DNA from: Sphingobacterium sp. B16(2022) | Lineage (GTDB): Bacteria > Bacteroidota > Bacteroidia > Sphingobacteriales > Sphingobacteriaceae | DNA length: 64,000 nt | Direction: 5' to 3' | NCBI RefSeq assembly: GCF_012030425.1 | Contig: NZ_JAAUVN010000007.1 | Coordinates: forward strand, 236,019 to 300,018 | In this document: positions 51,934 through 60,762 of the stretch, piece by piece | How positions within the stretch are numbered: position 1 is the stretch's first letter | Layout: each line of letters starts with the position of its first letter | Notes under the pieces: model-generated | Told to the model about the DNA's origin: nothing | Database searches by the model: none | The model's input: the letters and a program-made list of their open reading frames with translations, nothing else | Position numbers and translations under genes: made by a program

Positions 51934-52995
51934 GTGGAAAAGAAGACAATATTAATTATAGAGGATAATACAGATATACGGGAAGGAACGACAGAGATTT
52001 TGGAGTTAACAGGACGTTATCATGTACTTGCAGCGGAAAATGGCCGTGATGGTGTTGATTTAGCAACAACTCATTTGCCCGATTTAATTCTCTGTGATAT
52101 TATGATGCCTGAGTTAGATGGCTATGGCGTTTTATATATTCTAAGTAAGAACGAAGAAACGGCACACATACCTTTTATTTTCCTTACGGCTAAAGTTGAA
52201 CGGTCTGATATGCGAAAAGCAATGGAGCTAGGAGCAGATGATTATTTAACAAAACCTTTTGATGATGTTGAGTTGTTAAATGCCATTGATGTGCGCTTTA
52301 AAAAGCGGGGACAGATAGGCGAGGCCATAACAGTTAAAAACTCCTTGTATTTAAGTCCTGAAGAACAAGATTTTTTGTTGAAAGAACTCATTGAAAAATC
52401 TCGTGTTAAAGTATTCAAAAAGAAACAAAGTATTTACGAAGAGGGTGATGTACCCGTATTCGTCTATTTTGTGTTGAGTGGACAGGTCCGCAGTTTTCTA
52501 TGTTATAATGATGGACGGGAGCTTTCGACAGATATTCAGATTGCAGGTACATATATAGGCTATGAAGCGATGCTGTTGAACGAAAATTATTCTGATAATG
52601 TTGAAGCTATTGAAAAATCGGAAATAGCACTGATCAGTAAAGAAGACTTTTTTGAATTAATTTATCGCAAACCACTGATTGCAGGTAAATTTATCCAGTT
52701 GCTATCGGGAAATATTAGAGAGAAAGAAGAGCAATTGTTGGGATTTGCTTATGATACAGTACGTAAACGTATTGCCAATGCATTAATTAGTGTCGCTGAG
52801 AAAACGGTGAATACAGCAATTGAAGATGAATGTGTTATTCAAATATCAAGAGAGGGAATCGCAACAATTGCAGGTACTGCAAATGAAACGATCTCACGTG
52901 TTTTAGCCGATTTTAGAGAGGAAAATTTAATTGCAAAAGAGAAAAGTGCCATTCGTATTTTCTCAGTTAAAAAACTTCGTAAGGTAAAGCAATAA
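51934..52995 (+). CDS. Response regulator: receiver fused to CRP/FNR-type DNA-binding domain
   Basis: The 353-residue protein starts at GTG (51934), 6 bp after the kinase stop. The receiver domain has E10-D11 and phospho-acceptor D55 (LILCDIMMPELDGYG) with the conserved lysine in DDYLTKPF. The second part is a cyclic-nucleotide-binding-like barrel (about 150-265, VFKKKQSIYEEGDVPVFVYFVLSGQVRSF). The last part is an HTH_Crp domain (about 290-345, ISREGIATIAGTANETISRVLADF). No cysteines suited to an iron-sulfur cluster are seen, so oxygen sensing would have to come through the kinase. A CRP-like box lies at 53089-53104, ahead of hemN and ccoI. The inferred role is to activate that operon. Confidence 0.92.
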   Translation: MEKKTILIIEDNTDIREGTTEILELTGRYHVLAAENGRDGVDLATTHLPDLILCDIMMPELDGYGVLYILSKNEETAHIPFIFLTAKVERSDMRKAMELGADDYLTKPFDDVELLNAIDVRFKKRGQIGEAITVKNSLYLSPEEQDFLLKELIEKSRVKVFKKKQSIYEEGDVPVFVYFVLSGQVRSFLCYNDGRELSTDIQIAGTYIGYEAMLLNENYSDNVEAIEKSEIALISKEDFFELIYRKPLIAGKFIQLLSGNIREKEEQLLGFAYDTVRKRIANALISVAEKTVNTAIEDECVIQISREGIATIAGTANETISRVLADFREENLIAKEKSAIRIFSVKKLRKVKQ

Positions 52996-53025
52996 GGTCT
53001 TTTATTACCACGATATTTTGATCAG

Positions 53026-53060
53026 AAGGGTCGCATCCAGTAAGGATGCGACCCTTTTTC
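53026..53060 (+). terminator. Terminator after the receiver-CRP regulator
   Basis: A 13-bp perfect stem (AAGGGTCGCATCC and complement, AGTAA loop) followed by a T-run, 31 bp after the stop codon. Confidence 0.92.
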
Positions 53061-53070
53061 GTTTTCAGAG

Positions 53071-53090
53071 CATTTTTAAGCTTAAAAATG
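53071..53090. promoter_or_regulatory. Perfect 20-bp palindrome upstream of the microaerobic operon
   Basis: CATTTTTAAG followed directly by CTTAAAAATG is a perfect palindrome with no spacer. TTTTTAAGC recurs at 53104-53112. It abuts the CRP-like box and may bind a second regulator dimer. Confidence 0.5.
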
Positions 53091-53104
53091 TGACGTAGAT
53101 CACT
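53089..53104. promoter_or_regulatory. CRP/FNR-like operator (TGTGA-N6-TCACT)
   Basis: TGTGA at 53089-53093 and TCACT at 53100-53104 flank six bases (CGTAGA), with A/T-rich flanks that extend the symmetry. It is located between the CRP-type regulator gene and the operon starting at 53191, about 65 bp upstream of the start site predicted from TACTTTTG at 53148-53155. That -7 element lacks a TTG at -33, as expected for an activated promoter. Confidence 0.6.
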
Positions 53105-53147
53105 TTTTAAGCTGATGAACTTCATGTGTAAGTATTTGAAGACTATT

Positions 53148-53155
53148 TACTTTTG
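53148..53155 (+). promoter_or_regulatory. -7 element of the hemN-ccoI operon
   Basis: TACTTTTG fits TAnnTTTG, 36 bp before the ATG at 53191. It has no matching -33 TTG, consistent with activator dependence. Confidence 0.5.
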
Positions 53156-53190
53156 TTCTAGTTCGGATTTAGAATATCAAAAAAGATAGC

Positions 53191-53604
53191 ATGAAAGTAG
53201 TTGTTTACAGTATTCAGACCTATGAAAAGGAGTTATTAGCATTAGCTAATGGTAAAATGCATGATTTGACATTAATTTCTAATGGGCTAAATGAAGAAAC
53301 AAAAGTTTATGCTACAGGGAAAGATGTTGTTGTGATTTCGGCACAGGATATTCTAGAAGCTTCCATGCTCCGAGTGTTAAAAGATATGGGTGTAGGCCGT
53401 ATTCTGACACGTACTTTAGGGACAGAACACATCGACTTAGTTGAAGCCGGAAAGTTGGATATACAAGTTGCTAATACACCTTATGAGGACCAAAGTCCAA
53501 AAGGTATTGCCGAACAGACAATTCGCAATTTGAATTTGTGGGGTGCTGGCAAATGTGTGGGCACTGCTTGTTGTTGTTTAAAAGTATGTCCTGTAAAATT
53601 ATAA
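53191..53604 (+). CDS. Short D-2-hydroxyacid dehydrogenase N-domain-like protein with Cys-rich tail
   Basis: The 137-residue protein resembles only the N-terminal substrate domain of D-lactate/2-hydroxyacid dehydrogenases: MKVVVYSIQTYEKELLALAN at the start, then RILTRTLGTEHIDLVEAGK and IQVANTPYEDQSPKGIAEQT, which correspond to the GxDxID and NxPxYSPxAVAE motifs. The NAD-binding domain is absent, so it cannot be a normal dehydrogenase. The C-terminus has five cysteines in twelve residues (C122, C127, C128, C129, C133; GKCVGTACCCLKVC), which suggests metal binding. It is the first gene of the putative oxygen-controlled operon, 5 bp before hemN. Its function is unknown. Confidence 0.8.
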   Translation: MKVVVYSIQTYEKELLALANGKMHDLTLISNGLNEETKVYATGKDVVVISAQDILEASMLRVLKDMGVGRILTRTLGTEHIDLVEAGKLDIQVANTPYEDQSPKGIAEQTIRNLNLWGAGKCVGTACCCLKVCPVKL

Positions 53605-53608
53605 TCTC

Positions 53609-54982
53609 ATGAATTCGAACAATGGAATAGATTTGCAGTCTTTAGTACGGAAGTACAATGTTGCAGCCCCTAGATATACGAGTTACCCAACTGTTCCATT
53701 TTGGAATAGCGACCAATTCTCTGAGAAGGAATGGTCTAGTCGCGTATATCATACCTATCAAAAATCAAAAAAAGCAGGGATAAGCCTCTATATTCATTTG
53801 CCATTCTGTGAAAGTCTGTGCACATATTGTGGTTGCAATACCCGAATTACGAAAAATCATAAAGTTGAAATACCTTATATCGACAGTTTGCTAAAAGAGT
53901 GGGGGATGTACACAGCAATATTAAAGGAAGGTGCGCCTTTGATTTCTGAAATTCACCTTGGTGGTGGAACCCCTACCTTTTTTGCTCCAGAGAATTTAGC
54001 AAAATTACTGGCGGGTATTTTATCGAAAGCTCAGGTCGCAGACGATGCATCATTTTCTTTCGAAGCACATCCTGGCAATACGACTTATGAACACTTAGCC
54101 GATTTATATCAGTTGGGATTTCGAAGATTAAGCTTGGGAATTCAGGATTTCGATCCGCTTGTGCAGTTTACTATAAATAGAAAGCAGGATGTGGAAGATG
54201 TACGCCGCGTTATGCAAGAAGCTCGTGCTATCGGATATACTTCTATTAATTTTGATCTGATTTACGGACTGCCCAAACAAAGTTTGAAAACAATAACAGA
54301 AACGATCAAAGAATCGCTGTTGCTTGATCCGGATCGTATTTCTTTTTATAGCTATGCGCACGTGCCATGGTTAAAGCCTGGACAGCGTCATTACACTGAA
54401 TTAGACTTACCTCAAGGTGAAGAAAAGCTTGCGCTTTATACACTGGGAAAGCAATTTATTCAAGATGCCGGATATAGAGATGTTGGAATGGATCACTTTG
54501 CTAAACCTGGCGATGAATTGTTTATTGCATTTCAACAGCAAAGGCTTCATCGCAATTTTATGGGATATGCAGATCGTTATCGTCCTTTATTGATTGGTCT
54601 CGGAGTATCTTCTATCAGTGATTCGTGGGATGCTTTTGCACAAAATGTTAAAAGTGTGGAGGAATATCAAAAGATGATTGAAAACAATCGGTTGCCGGTT
54701 GTGAAAGGGCATTTACTTGATGACGAAGATCTGATTATTAGACGCAACATTTTAGATCTGATGTGTAAAGGAGAAACAAACTTAGCGGTTGGTTTGTTTG
54801 AAAATGAGTCTATTATAAAGCGTTTAGAAAAAATGGTAGAAGAGGGTTTGGTTCTTATTCATGAGGATCGTGTTCTTATAACCCAATTAGGAAGATCTTT
54901 TCTACGCAATATCTGTATGGCTTTTGATCTGAAATTACAAAACTCCAAAAACGAAAAAGAATTATTTAGTCAAGCTATTTAA
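53609..54982 (+). CDS. hemN: Oxygen-independent coproporphyrinogen III oxidase
   Basis: The 457-residue radical SAM enzyme decarboxylates coproporphyrinogen III to protoporphyrinogen IX without oxygen. The iron-sulfur ligands are C67, C71 and C74, with C76 next to them (LPFCESLCTYCGC), as in true HemN rather than HemW. Other family segments are present: YTSYPTVPFW near the N-terminus, HLGGGTPTFF, LGIQDFDP and INFDLIYGLPKQ. Its length matches E. coli HemN. It is in a tight operon (5 bp after the short dehydrogenase-like gene, 10 bp before ccoI) behind a CRP/FNR-like box. That placement fits induction at low oxygen. Confidence 0.96.
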   Translation: MNSNNGIDLQSLVRKYNVAAPRYTSYPTVPFWNSDQFSEKEWSSRVYHTYQKSKKAGISLYIHLPFCESLCTYCGCNTRITKNHKVEIPYIDSLLKEWGMYTAILKEGAPLISEIHLGGGTPTFFAPENLAKLLAGILSKAQVADDASFSFEAHPGNTTYEHLADLYQLGFRRLSLGIQDFDPLVQFTINRKQDVEDVRRVMQEARAIGYTSINFDLIYGLPKQSLKTITETIKESLLLDPDRISFYSYAHVPWLKPGQRHYTELDLPQGEEKLALYTLGKQFIQDAGYRDVGMDHFAKPGDELFIAFQQQRLHRNFMGYADRYRPLLIGLGVSSISDSWDAFAQNVKSVEEYQKMIENNRLPVVKGHLLDDEDLIIRRNILDLMCKGETNLAVGLFENESIIKRLEKMVEEGLVLIHEDRVLITQLGRSFLRNICMAFDLKLQNSKNEKELFSQAI

Positions 54983-54992
54983 ATAATCTGTA

Positions 54993-57380
54993 ATGGTGGA
55001 TATCAAACAAACTCAAATAGACCAGCATTGTTTTCATTGTGGTGATGCAGTTGTCTCCAGTGGCTATCAATTTGATAACCATGATTTCTGCTGTTTAGGC
55101 TGCCAAACAGTATACCAGATTTTACATGATAATAATATGCAAAGTTATTATCGCTATAACCAGCATCCAGGAAAATCAAACCTTGATAAAACTGCTGATT
55201 TGTCTTATTTGGATGAAGCTATTATTACCGATAAACTGATTGACTATAAAGATGAGCAGATCACGATCATAACATTTTACATTCCTGTAATTCACTGTAG
55301 CTCTTGTATCTGGTTATTAGAGAACCTGTATAGATTAAACCCAAATGTACTTGTCTCGAAAGTTGATTTCATGAAAAGACAAGCAAGTATCACATTTAAG
55401 CATACGGAATTATCACTCCGTGATCTTGTACAGTTACTGCGAAGTATCGGTTATGAACCAAAGATTACCTTGCAGGATGTGGTTAAGGCGGGCAAAAAAA
55501 TTAATGCTAATCCATTGATAGCAAAAATAGCGGTAGCAGGTTTTTGTTTTGGAAATTCGATGATGTTGAGCTTCCCTGAATACTTTGGACTGGCAGGTTT
55601 TGAAAAAAACTATTCGGTGTTTTTTGGGTATGCAAATCTTTTATTTACACTGCCTGTTTTACTGTATAGTGCTTCAGATTATTTTAAATCGGCATTTTTA
55701 AGTATCCGTCAAAAAAGACTGAACTTAGATGTACCATTGGCATTGGGAATATTTATCTTATTTGTACGTACCGCATATGAAGTGATCTCGCAGACCGGGG
55801 CTGGCTTTGGGGATACACTTTGTAGTTTGGTCTTTTTTATATTGATTGGGAAATGGGTTCAGGAAAGAACATATTATCACATTTCTTTTGAACGTGATTA
55901 TAGAAGTTATTTTCCTGTAGCTGTAACAACGATACACGATGAAAAGGAAAAACCGATTCAGCTGGCCGATTTAAAAGTTGGGGATCGGATTTTAGTCCGA
56001 AATAATGAAATCATACCAGCAGATGCGGTGTTGCTCCGCGGGGATGCCTGTATAGATTTTAGCTTTGTGACTGGAGAGTCAAAACCTGTGACTAAAACAC
56101 TAGGCGAAGTGATTTATGCTGGAGGACGTCAAATGGCTGAAGCGATTGAGCTTGAAGTGGTCAAATCGGTTTCGCAGTCTTATTTAACCAAGCTTTGGAA
56201 TAATGAAAATTTTAAACAATATGATAAACAGTTTCAGACATTTATAAGTTATATCAGTAAATATTTTACGGTTGCTTTATTGGTTATTGCCCTATCTGCA
56301 ACAGTTTTTTGGATGATGGACGCAGATACCGATAAAGCTTGGGGTGCATTTACAGCAGTATTGATCATCGCCTGCCCTTGTGCTTTAGCATTGAGTTCTC
56401 CATTTACATTGTCTGCAGCTTTAAGTGTATTTGACCGAAACAAATTCTACGTTAAAAACACAGATGCCATTGAGCAGATGGCATCAATTGACACGATAAT
56501 ATTTGATAAAACAGGGACAATCTCGTCACCTACTGTTAATGGAATTGTTTTTGACGGATATTTAACAGAAGAAGAAAAAATATTGGTGTATTCTTCTTGT
56601 CGAAATTCAAGTCATCCATTGAGCCGGGAGATTGTAAAATGGTTAGAAGGAGTAGATGCTGTACCGGTTAATCGGTATGAAGAAAAAATTGGAGAAGGGT
56701 CAGTAACTCATATTGGCCAATATACAATCAAGATCGGTAGTGCCCGTTTTGTAGATGTGCCTACTAGAGCAGCAGAAGCTTCTTATGTATTTGTTTCTAT
56801 TAATGGTGAAGTAAAGGGTAGTTTTGCAATGGAACAGTCCTGGCGTGCCGGGCTTTCCGGTATTATTCATGATTTAAAACATTATGATCTTCACTTGATA
56901 TCGGGCGATAATGATCGAAAAAAAGATTTATTAAAGGAGATTTTTCCTTCAACAACACGATTGCTGTTTAATCAATCTCCACAGAATAAATTGGATATTA
57001 TCAATTTATTCAAAGAGAATGGACATCGTGTCTGTATGGTAGGAGATGGGCTTAATGATGCTGGAGCGCTGAAAACTGCCGATCTAGGGATCGCGGTCAG
57101 TGATGATATCAATAATTTTTCTCCAGGTTGTGATGCAATCTTGGATGGCGAATCTTTTGATAAATTACCTAAGTTTTTTGCTTTTAGTAAAGATGCAGTC
57201 CGTGTTATTCACTTAAGTTTCTGTATCTCTATTTTTTATAATGTGATTGGACTGAGTTTTGCTGTTCAAGGAGAAATGTCTCCCTTGTTTGCAGCAATAC
57301 TGATGCCTATAAGTACGGTAACGATTATATCATTCACCAGTATTTTGACAAGATGGTTTGCAAAAAGAAGGGGATTATAG
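54993..57380 (+). CDS. ccoI: Copper-transporting P-type ATPase for cbb3 oxidase assembly (CcoI/FixI)
   Basis: The 795-residue inner-membrane P1B ATPase has an N-terminal cysteine domain (C13-x2-C16 and C33, C34, C37) typical of FixI/CcoI and a heavy-metal-associated domain with CSSC (C102, C105). Membrane helices follow, then the metal-channel motif CPCALALSSP near residue 460, the phosphorylation motif DKTGT near 503 and the hinge GDGLNDAGALK. It delivers copper for the active site of cbb3-type cytochrome oxidase. It lies 10 bp after hemN and 25 bp before ccoS, as in many cbb3 loci, although the oxidase subunit genes themselves are not in this window. Confidence 0.93.
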   Translation: MVDIKQTQIDQHCFHCGDAVVSSGYQFDNHDFCCLGCQTVYQILHDNNMQSYYRYNQHPGKSNLDKTADLSYLDEAIITDKLIDYKDEQITIITFYIPVIHCSSCIWLLENLYRLNPNVLVSKVDFMKRQASITFKHTELSLRDLVQLLRSIGYEPKITLQDVVKAGKKINANPLIAKIAVAGFCFGNSMMLSFPEYFGLAGFEKNYSVFFGYANLLFTLPVLLYSASDYFKSAFLSIRQKRLNLDVPLALGIFILFVRTAYEVISQTGAGFGDTLCSLVFFILIGKWVQERTYYHISFERDYRSYFPVAVTTIHDEKEKPIQLADLKVGDRILVRNNEIIPADAVLLRGDACIDFSFVTGESKPVTKTLGEVIYAGGRQMAEAIELEVVKSVSQSYLTKLWNNENFKQYDKQFQTFISYISKYFTVALLVIALSATVFWMMDADTDKAWGAFTAVLIIACPCALALSSPFTLSAALSVFDRNKFYVKNTDAIEQMASIDTIIFDKTGTISSPTVNGIVFDGYLTEEEKILVYSSCRNSSHPLSREIVKWLEGVDAVPVNRYEEKIGEGSVTHIGQYTIKIGSARFVDVPTRAAEASYVFVSINGEVKGSFAMEQSWRAGLSGIIHDLKHYDLHLISGDNDRKKDLLKEIFPSTTRLLFNQSPQNKLDIINLFKENGHRVCMVGDGLNDAGALKTADLGIAVSDDINNFSPGCDAILDGESFDKLPKFFAFSKDAVRVIHLSFCISIFYNVIGLSFAVQGEMSPLFAAILMPISTVTIISFTSILTRWFAKRRGL

Positions 57381-57405
57381 AAGATTTTTATATTAAAATA
57401 GTGTT

Positions 57406-57585
57406 ATGAGTATCATCTTTATGTTGATTGGCTGTAGTGTATTTGTTGCGTTATTGTTTTTAGGTGCTTTTTTTTGGGCTAATAAAACGGGACAAAATGA
57501 TGATACCTATACGCCTTCTGTTCGAATCCTGTTTGACGATGATGTGGAAGAAATTGAACCGGAACCAGAAAAGAAGAAGCGCTAG
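57406..57585 (+). CDS. ccoS: cbb3-type oxidase assembly protein CcoS
   Basis: This short gene encodes 59 residues: MSIIFMLIGCSVFVALLFLG, then AFFWANKTGQNDDTYTPSVR, then a DDDVEEIEPEPEKKKR tail. One membrane helix followed by FFWA and a short Asp-rich cytosolic tail is the standard form of CcoS/FixS, which is needed to load heme and copper into cbb3 oxidase. It starts 25 bp after ccoI. It ends 2 bp before the stop of the convergent ApbE gene, so no separate terminator fits between them. Confidence 0.9.
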   Translation: MSIIFMLIGCSVFVALLFLGAFFWANKTGQNDDTYTPSVRILFDDDVEEIEPEPEKKKR

Positions 57586-57587
57586 GT

Positions 57588-58583
57588 TTATCTTTGGCTT
57601 TTTATAACAGTTCCGTTGTCAGTTATCAGAAGATAATGATAGAGGGGAAATCTTTTTGCTAATAAAATACCTTCTTCTTGACCTAGAACCATAATCGAGG
57701 TGCTTAGAGCATTCGCAAACTCAGCAGAAGGGCCGTAGATCGTAACACTGGTCAGTCCAGTAGAAGGATAGCCAGTTTTAGGGTTGATGATATGTGCATA
57801 TCGTCTGTTGTCAATTTCAGCATACTTCTCATAATTGCCCGATGTCGCAACAGAATTTTCCTGCATTTTTAATATTTTAATCGTTTTATAAGCTTTGAAA
57901 GGGTTTTTTATGCCTATTAACCAAGGCTTATTATTTGGTTGAAGCCCCCAGGTCGATAGATCTCCGGATGCATTAACGATGCCAGCTAAAACATATTTTT
58001 CTTGCATCAAAGCTCTTCCACGATCTGCCGCATAACCTTTTCCAATTGATCCAAAACCTATTTTCATACCCGGGAGTGCTAAGTAAATACTGCAATTGAC
58101 ACTATCTAAGATAATATGCTGATAACCCACTTTTTCAACTGACTTACGAATAGCTTCTTCCGTAGGTAATTCGGTCATACTGCCATCAAATTTCCAGATT
58201 TTGTCTAAAGCAACAATACTGATATCAAAAGCTCCATTTGAATTGCGGGAATACGCGATTGCTCTTTTGGTCAGATCAAAAACTTCACGATCTACTTTTA
58301 CAGGTTTAATACCTGCATTGCGGTTTACTTCCGAAATCTGGGTTTCCGGTCTCCATTCTGAAATCAGATTCTCAATACGTGTAACCTCTGCTATTACAAG
58401 ATCAATATGATTTCGGGCAGATGCGGTATCCCGGTCTACAATAGTGATTTCAAAGACAGAGCCCATTAAAGTCACTTGCTTTTTTTGTAATACCTGTGCC
58501 TGACTAAGCGTTATAATAAATAGGAAGGTGACCGTACAAAGAAGTCTCATGAGCAGTAGTATTGATTTGTCTTTTAATAACAA
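57588..58583 (-). CDS. apbE: FAD:protein FMN transferase (ApbE family)
   Basis: The 331-residue protein attaches FMN covalently to a Ser or Thr of extracytoplasmic proteins. It has an N-terminal signal (LLCTVTFLFIITLSQAQ; an internal ATG at 58550 would give a shorter signal). Family segments include LMGSVFEITIVDRD, SEVNRNAGIKPVKVDREVFDL, FDISIVALDKIWKFDG, KIGFGSIGKGYAADRGRALM, IVNASGDLSTWG and the metal-site segment HIINPKTGYPSTGLTSVTI. Its start overlaps the upstream PepSY-flavodoxin reductase gene by 10 bp. The DUF2271 protein two genes upstream carries a possible flavinylation site, so a local substrate is likely. Confidence 0.93.
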   Translation of the reverse strand: MLLKDKSILLLMRLLCTVTFLFIITLSQAQVLQKKQVTLMGSVFEITIVDRDTASARNHIDLVIAEVTRIENLISEWRPETQISEVNRNAGIKPVKVDREVFDLTKRAIAYSRNSNGAFDISIVALDKIWKFDGSMTELPTEEAIRKSVEKVGYQHIILDSVNCSIYLALPGMKIGFGSIGKGYAADRGRALMQEKYVLAGIVNASGDLSTWGLQPNNKPWLIGIKNPFKAYKTIKILKMQENSVATSGNYEKYAEIDNRRYAHIINPKTGYPSTGLTSVTIYGPSAEFANALSTSIMVLGQEEGILLAKRFPLYHYLLITDNGTVIKSQR

Positions 58584-60757
58584 TCGGTTAGAATCTGTTT
58601 CTTCTCCTTATAATAAAGCAGTGCTTTACCTTTTTGCGATAGGGTCATTTCTTCAAGGACCTTTTCGACGTCACGTTGCATTTGAAGCGATCCACAGATC
58701 ATAATGACACCGTCATTCTCTAAATGTTCTACAAATAGTTGTACGTCATGTTTGATTAGATCCATCACATATTGTGCTGTTGATTCTCTTGAATATGCAA
58801 ACTGATAGGCTGTTAAATGTTTTTTTATAATTTCCTCTTGTGCAAATTGTTGATAGCGCTGTGTGAGTGTATTGTTGTATCTAAAACCAGCATATAAACG
58901 AAGAGGTGTTTTTACATTGTTTTGAATCATACCTAAAAAAGGTGCAATTCCTGTTCCGTTTGCAATCATAATAACAGCAGGAGCTTTAGGAAAGTGGAAG
59001 TCAGGATTCGTCATCACCCGGGCATCAATATGGTCATTTTCCTTTAATTCATATAGAAAATTTGATCCCAATCCATTGGGATGCAGCTTAACTTCCAGTT
59101 GAATCGTTCCATTATTTTCACCAATGGAATAAAAGCGTTCCCTATTATCATGTGCAGGATATATCGCTAAAAGATCGCCCGATTGAAATTTTAACTTTCT
59201 GAGAGGTTTAAATACAACAGTGAATGTCGAGTGATCTTGGCTTGTTTTTTTAACAACCTGAAGTTGCTGCAGATTGGCAACTTTTGACTGGTATAAAGAT
59301 GGAGCAGTAGCTAGAGCAATGCACGATTTTTCACTCCAGTGATGTACCCAATTTGTAAATTCATGAGCAGATCGATCATTAATTTTATGAAGATCTAAGA
59401 AGCGGGTAGCCCATTCTTTGGTCGCAAGAAGTTTATCTATATGTTCTGCGTAGGCACAATAATCTGGGTAAGCTTTCGATCCGAATCCAATTACACTGTA
59501 TTGGACTGTCTGTTCTTGAGGAAATTTCTCAAGTAGCTCTTCAAAATTTGATGCTCCAGTCGGTGCTGTCCCGATCCCATATGTCGAAGTGAATATTAAA
59601 ATATGTGTCGCATTTGGATAGTTTTGGTATTGGTTCATCGCTGTAACAAACGAACATTTACCATCTGCCAGTAGTTGCTTATGAATCTGATTTGCAAAAA
59701 ATAAAGTACTGCCATTTTCTGAGCCAACTAAAATAATAAATTCAGCTTCGTTGGCTTTATATTTATTTTTAATCTTAGTTTTTGTTCTTCGGAATGTGAT
59801 GACAAAGCCAGTATAAATAAAGAATACAATGTTTAAAGAAGCAAGACCTAGAATAATAGCCCAAATCACATTTGTTCGGCCTGTATGGATATCGAGACTT
59901 AATTTCTCTAGTGCTGAAGTATAAGGATATTTTGTTTCTTTAACGATTTCGCCATTAAACTGATTAACTGTAACAGCACGATCCTTAAATTTGATCGTGT
60001 AAAATTCTTCAGGATCATCATCCATGAAAGGAAATTCAATCTTTTCAATTGTACCTAAAGTGTGCTGTTGAAAAATCGCAAATTCCTTGAAATCCTTTTG
60101 ATTCTCAGTTTGCGTATCCTGATGTTCAAGCTCTTCGTTCGATTTCTTGATCAGTTCCATTCGTGCCATAAATAAATATGTGCCTGATAAAGCAATGATC
60201 AAAATAGGAATGAGGAACAATCGTCCACTGACAACATGAAAATATTGAGCAAAAAAATCACGGTTTATTTTAGAAAAGAAATTGCGAAGACCCTGCTGAC
60301 GTTTAAGGATCAAGATGAGTCCACTAATGGTAATCAATAGCAATATGAAGGAAACCAGGCCGACTAATATACGTCCTGTTTCGTGTAGAAATAAGGAACG
60401 GTGTAAGGCGGTTGTCCACTGGATGAACTGGCTTTTGGGTTTGATTTCACCTAATACTTTCCCTGTGGTCGGATTGATATAAGCTTTAATGGTATTACCC
60501 TCTTCATCTAAAGCATCTATACTGACAAATTGATTGTGATCGACTGCTATTTCAATGATTTCAGGGTAAACCTTGCGCAAGGCCGTTATGGATTGCGCAA
60601 GGGTTATGGTATTGGAATCTTCTGCTCGGTATGCTTGTGTTTTTTCGTTAACTGCATCTATCGCCAATATAATTCCTGTTACGGAAAGTATGAGTAAAAA
60701 TAGGGATGATACGATCGCAAGAGCTAAATGTGCATACCTCCATATGGATAAGGTCAT
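58574..60757 (-). CDS. PepSY-membrane, flavodoxin and FAD/NADPH reductase fusion protein
   Basis: The 727-residue protein has an N-terminal PepSY-TM part with four membrane helices (for example LALAIVSSLFLLILSVTGIILA and VSFILLLITISGLILIL) and PepSY loops. A flavodoxin-like FMN domain follows (about 340-480, ILVGSENGSTLFFANQIH and STYGIGTAPTGASNFEELLE). A ferredoxin-reductase-like domain binds FAD (RERFYSIG) and NAD(P)H (MIANGTGIAPFLGMIQNN and VMICGSLQMQRDVEKVL). This layout moves electrons from cytosolic NAD(P)H through flavins and the membrane. It is encoded between the DUF2271 gene (5 bp upstream) and apbE (10-bp overlap). In flavinylation loci such proteins supply electrons to flavinylated periplasmic partners. 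Confidence 0.92.
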   Translation of the reverse strand: MTLSIWRYAHLALAIVSSLFLLILSVTGIILAIDAVNEKTQAYRAEDSNTITLAQSITALRKVYPEIIEIAVDHNQFVSIDALDEEGNTIKAYINPTTGKVLGEIKPKSQFIQWTTALHRSLFLHETGRILVGLVSFILLLITISGLILILKRQQGLRNFFSKINRDFFAQYFHVVSGRLFLIPILIIALSGTYLFMARMELIKKSNEELEHQDTQTENQKDFKEFAIFQQHTLGTIEKIEFPFMDDDPEEFYTIKFKDRAVTVNQFNGEIVKETKYPYTSALEKLSLDIHTGRTNVIWAIILGLASLNIVFFIYTGFVITFRRTKTKIKNKYKANEAEFIILVGSENGSTLFFANQIHKQLLADGKCSFVTAMNQYQNYPNATHILIFTSTYGIGTAPTGASNFEELLEKFPQEQTVQYSVIGFGSKAYPDYCAYAEHIDKLLATKEWATRFLDLHKINDRSAHEFTNWVHHWSEKSCIALATAPSLYQSKVANLQQLQVVKKTSQDHSTFTVVFKPLRKLKFQSGDLLAIYPAHDNRERFYSIGENNGTIQLEVKLHPNGLGSNFLYELKENDHIDARVMTNPDFHFPKAPAVIMIANGTGIAPFLGMIQNNVKTPLRLYAGFRYNNTLTQRYQQFAQEEIIKKHLTAYQFAYSRESTAQYVMDLIKHDVQLFVEHLENDGVIMICGSLQMQRDVEKVLEEMTLSQKGKALLYYKEKKQILTDCY

Positions 60758-60762
60758 TTTAA

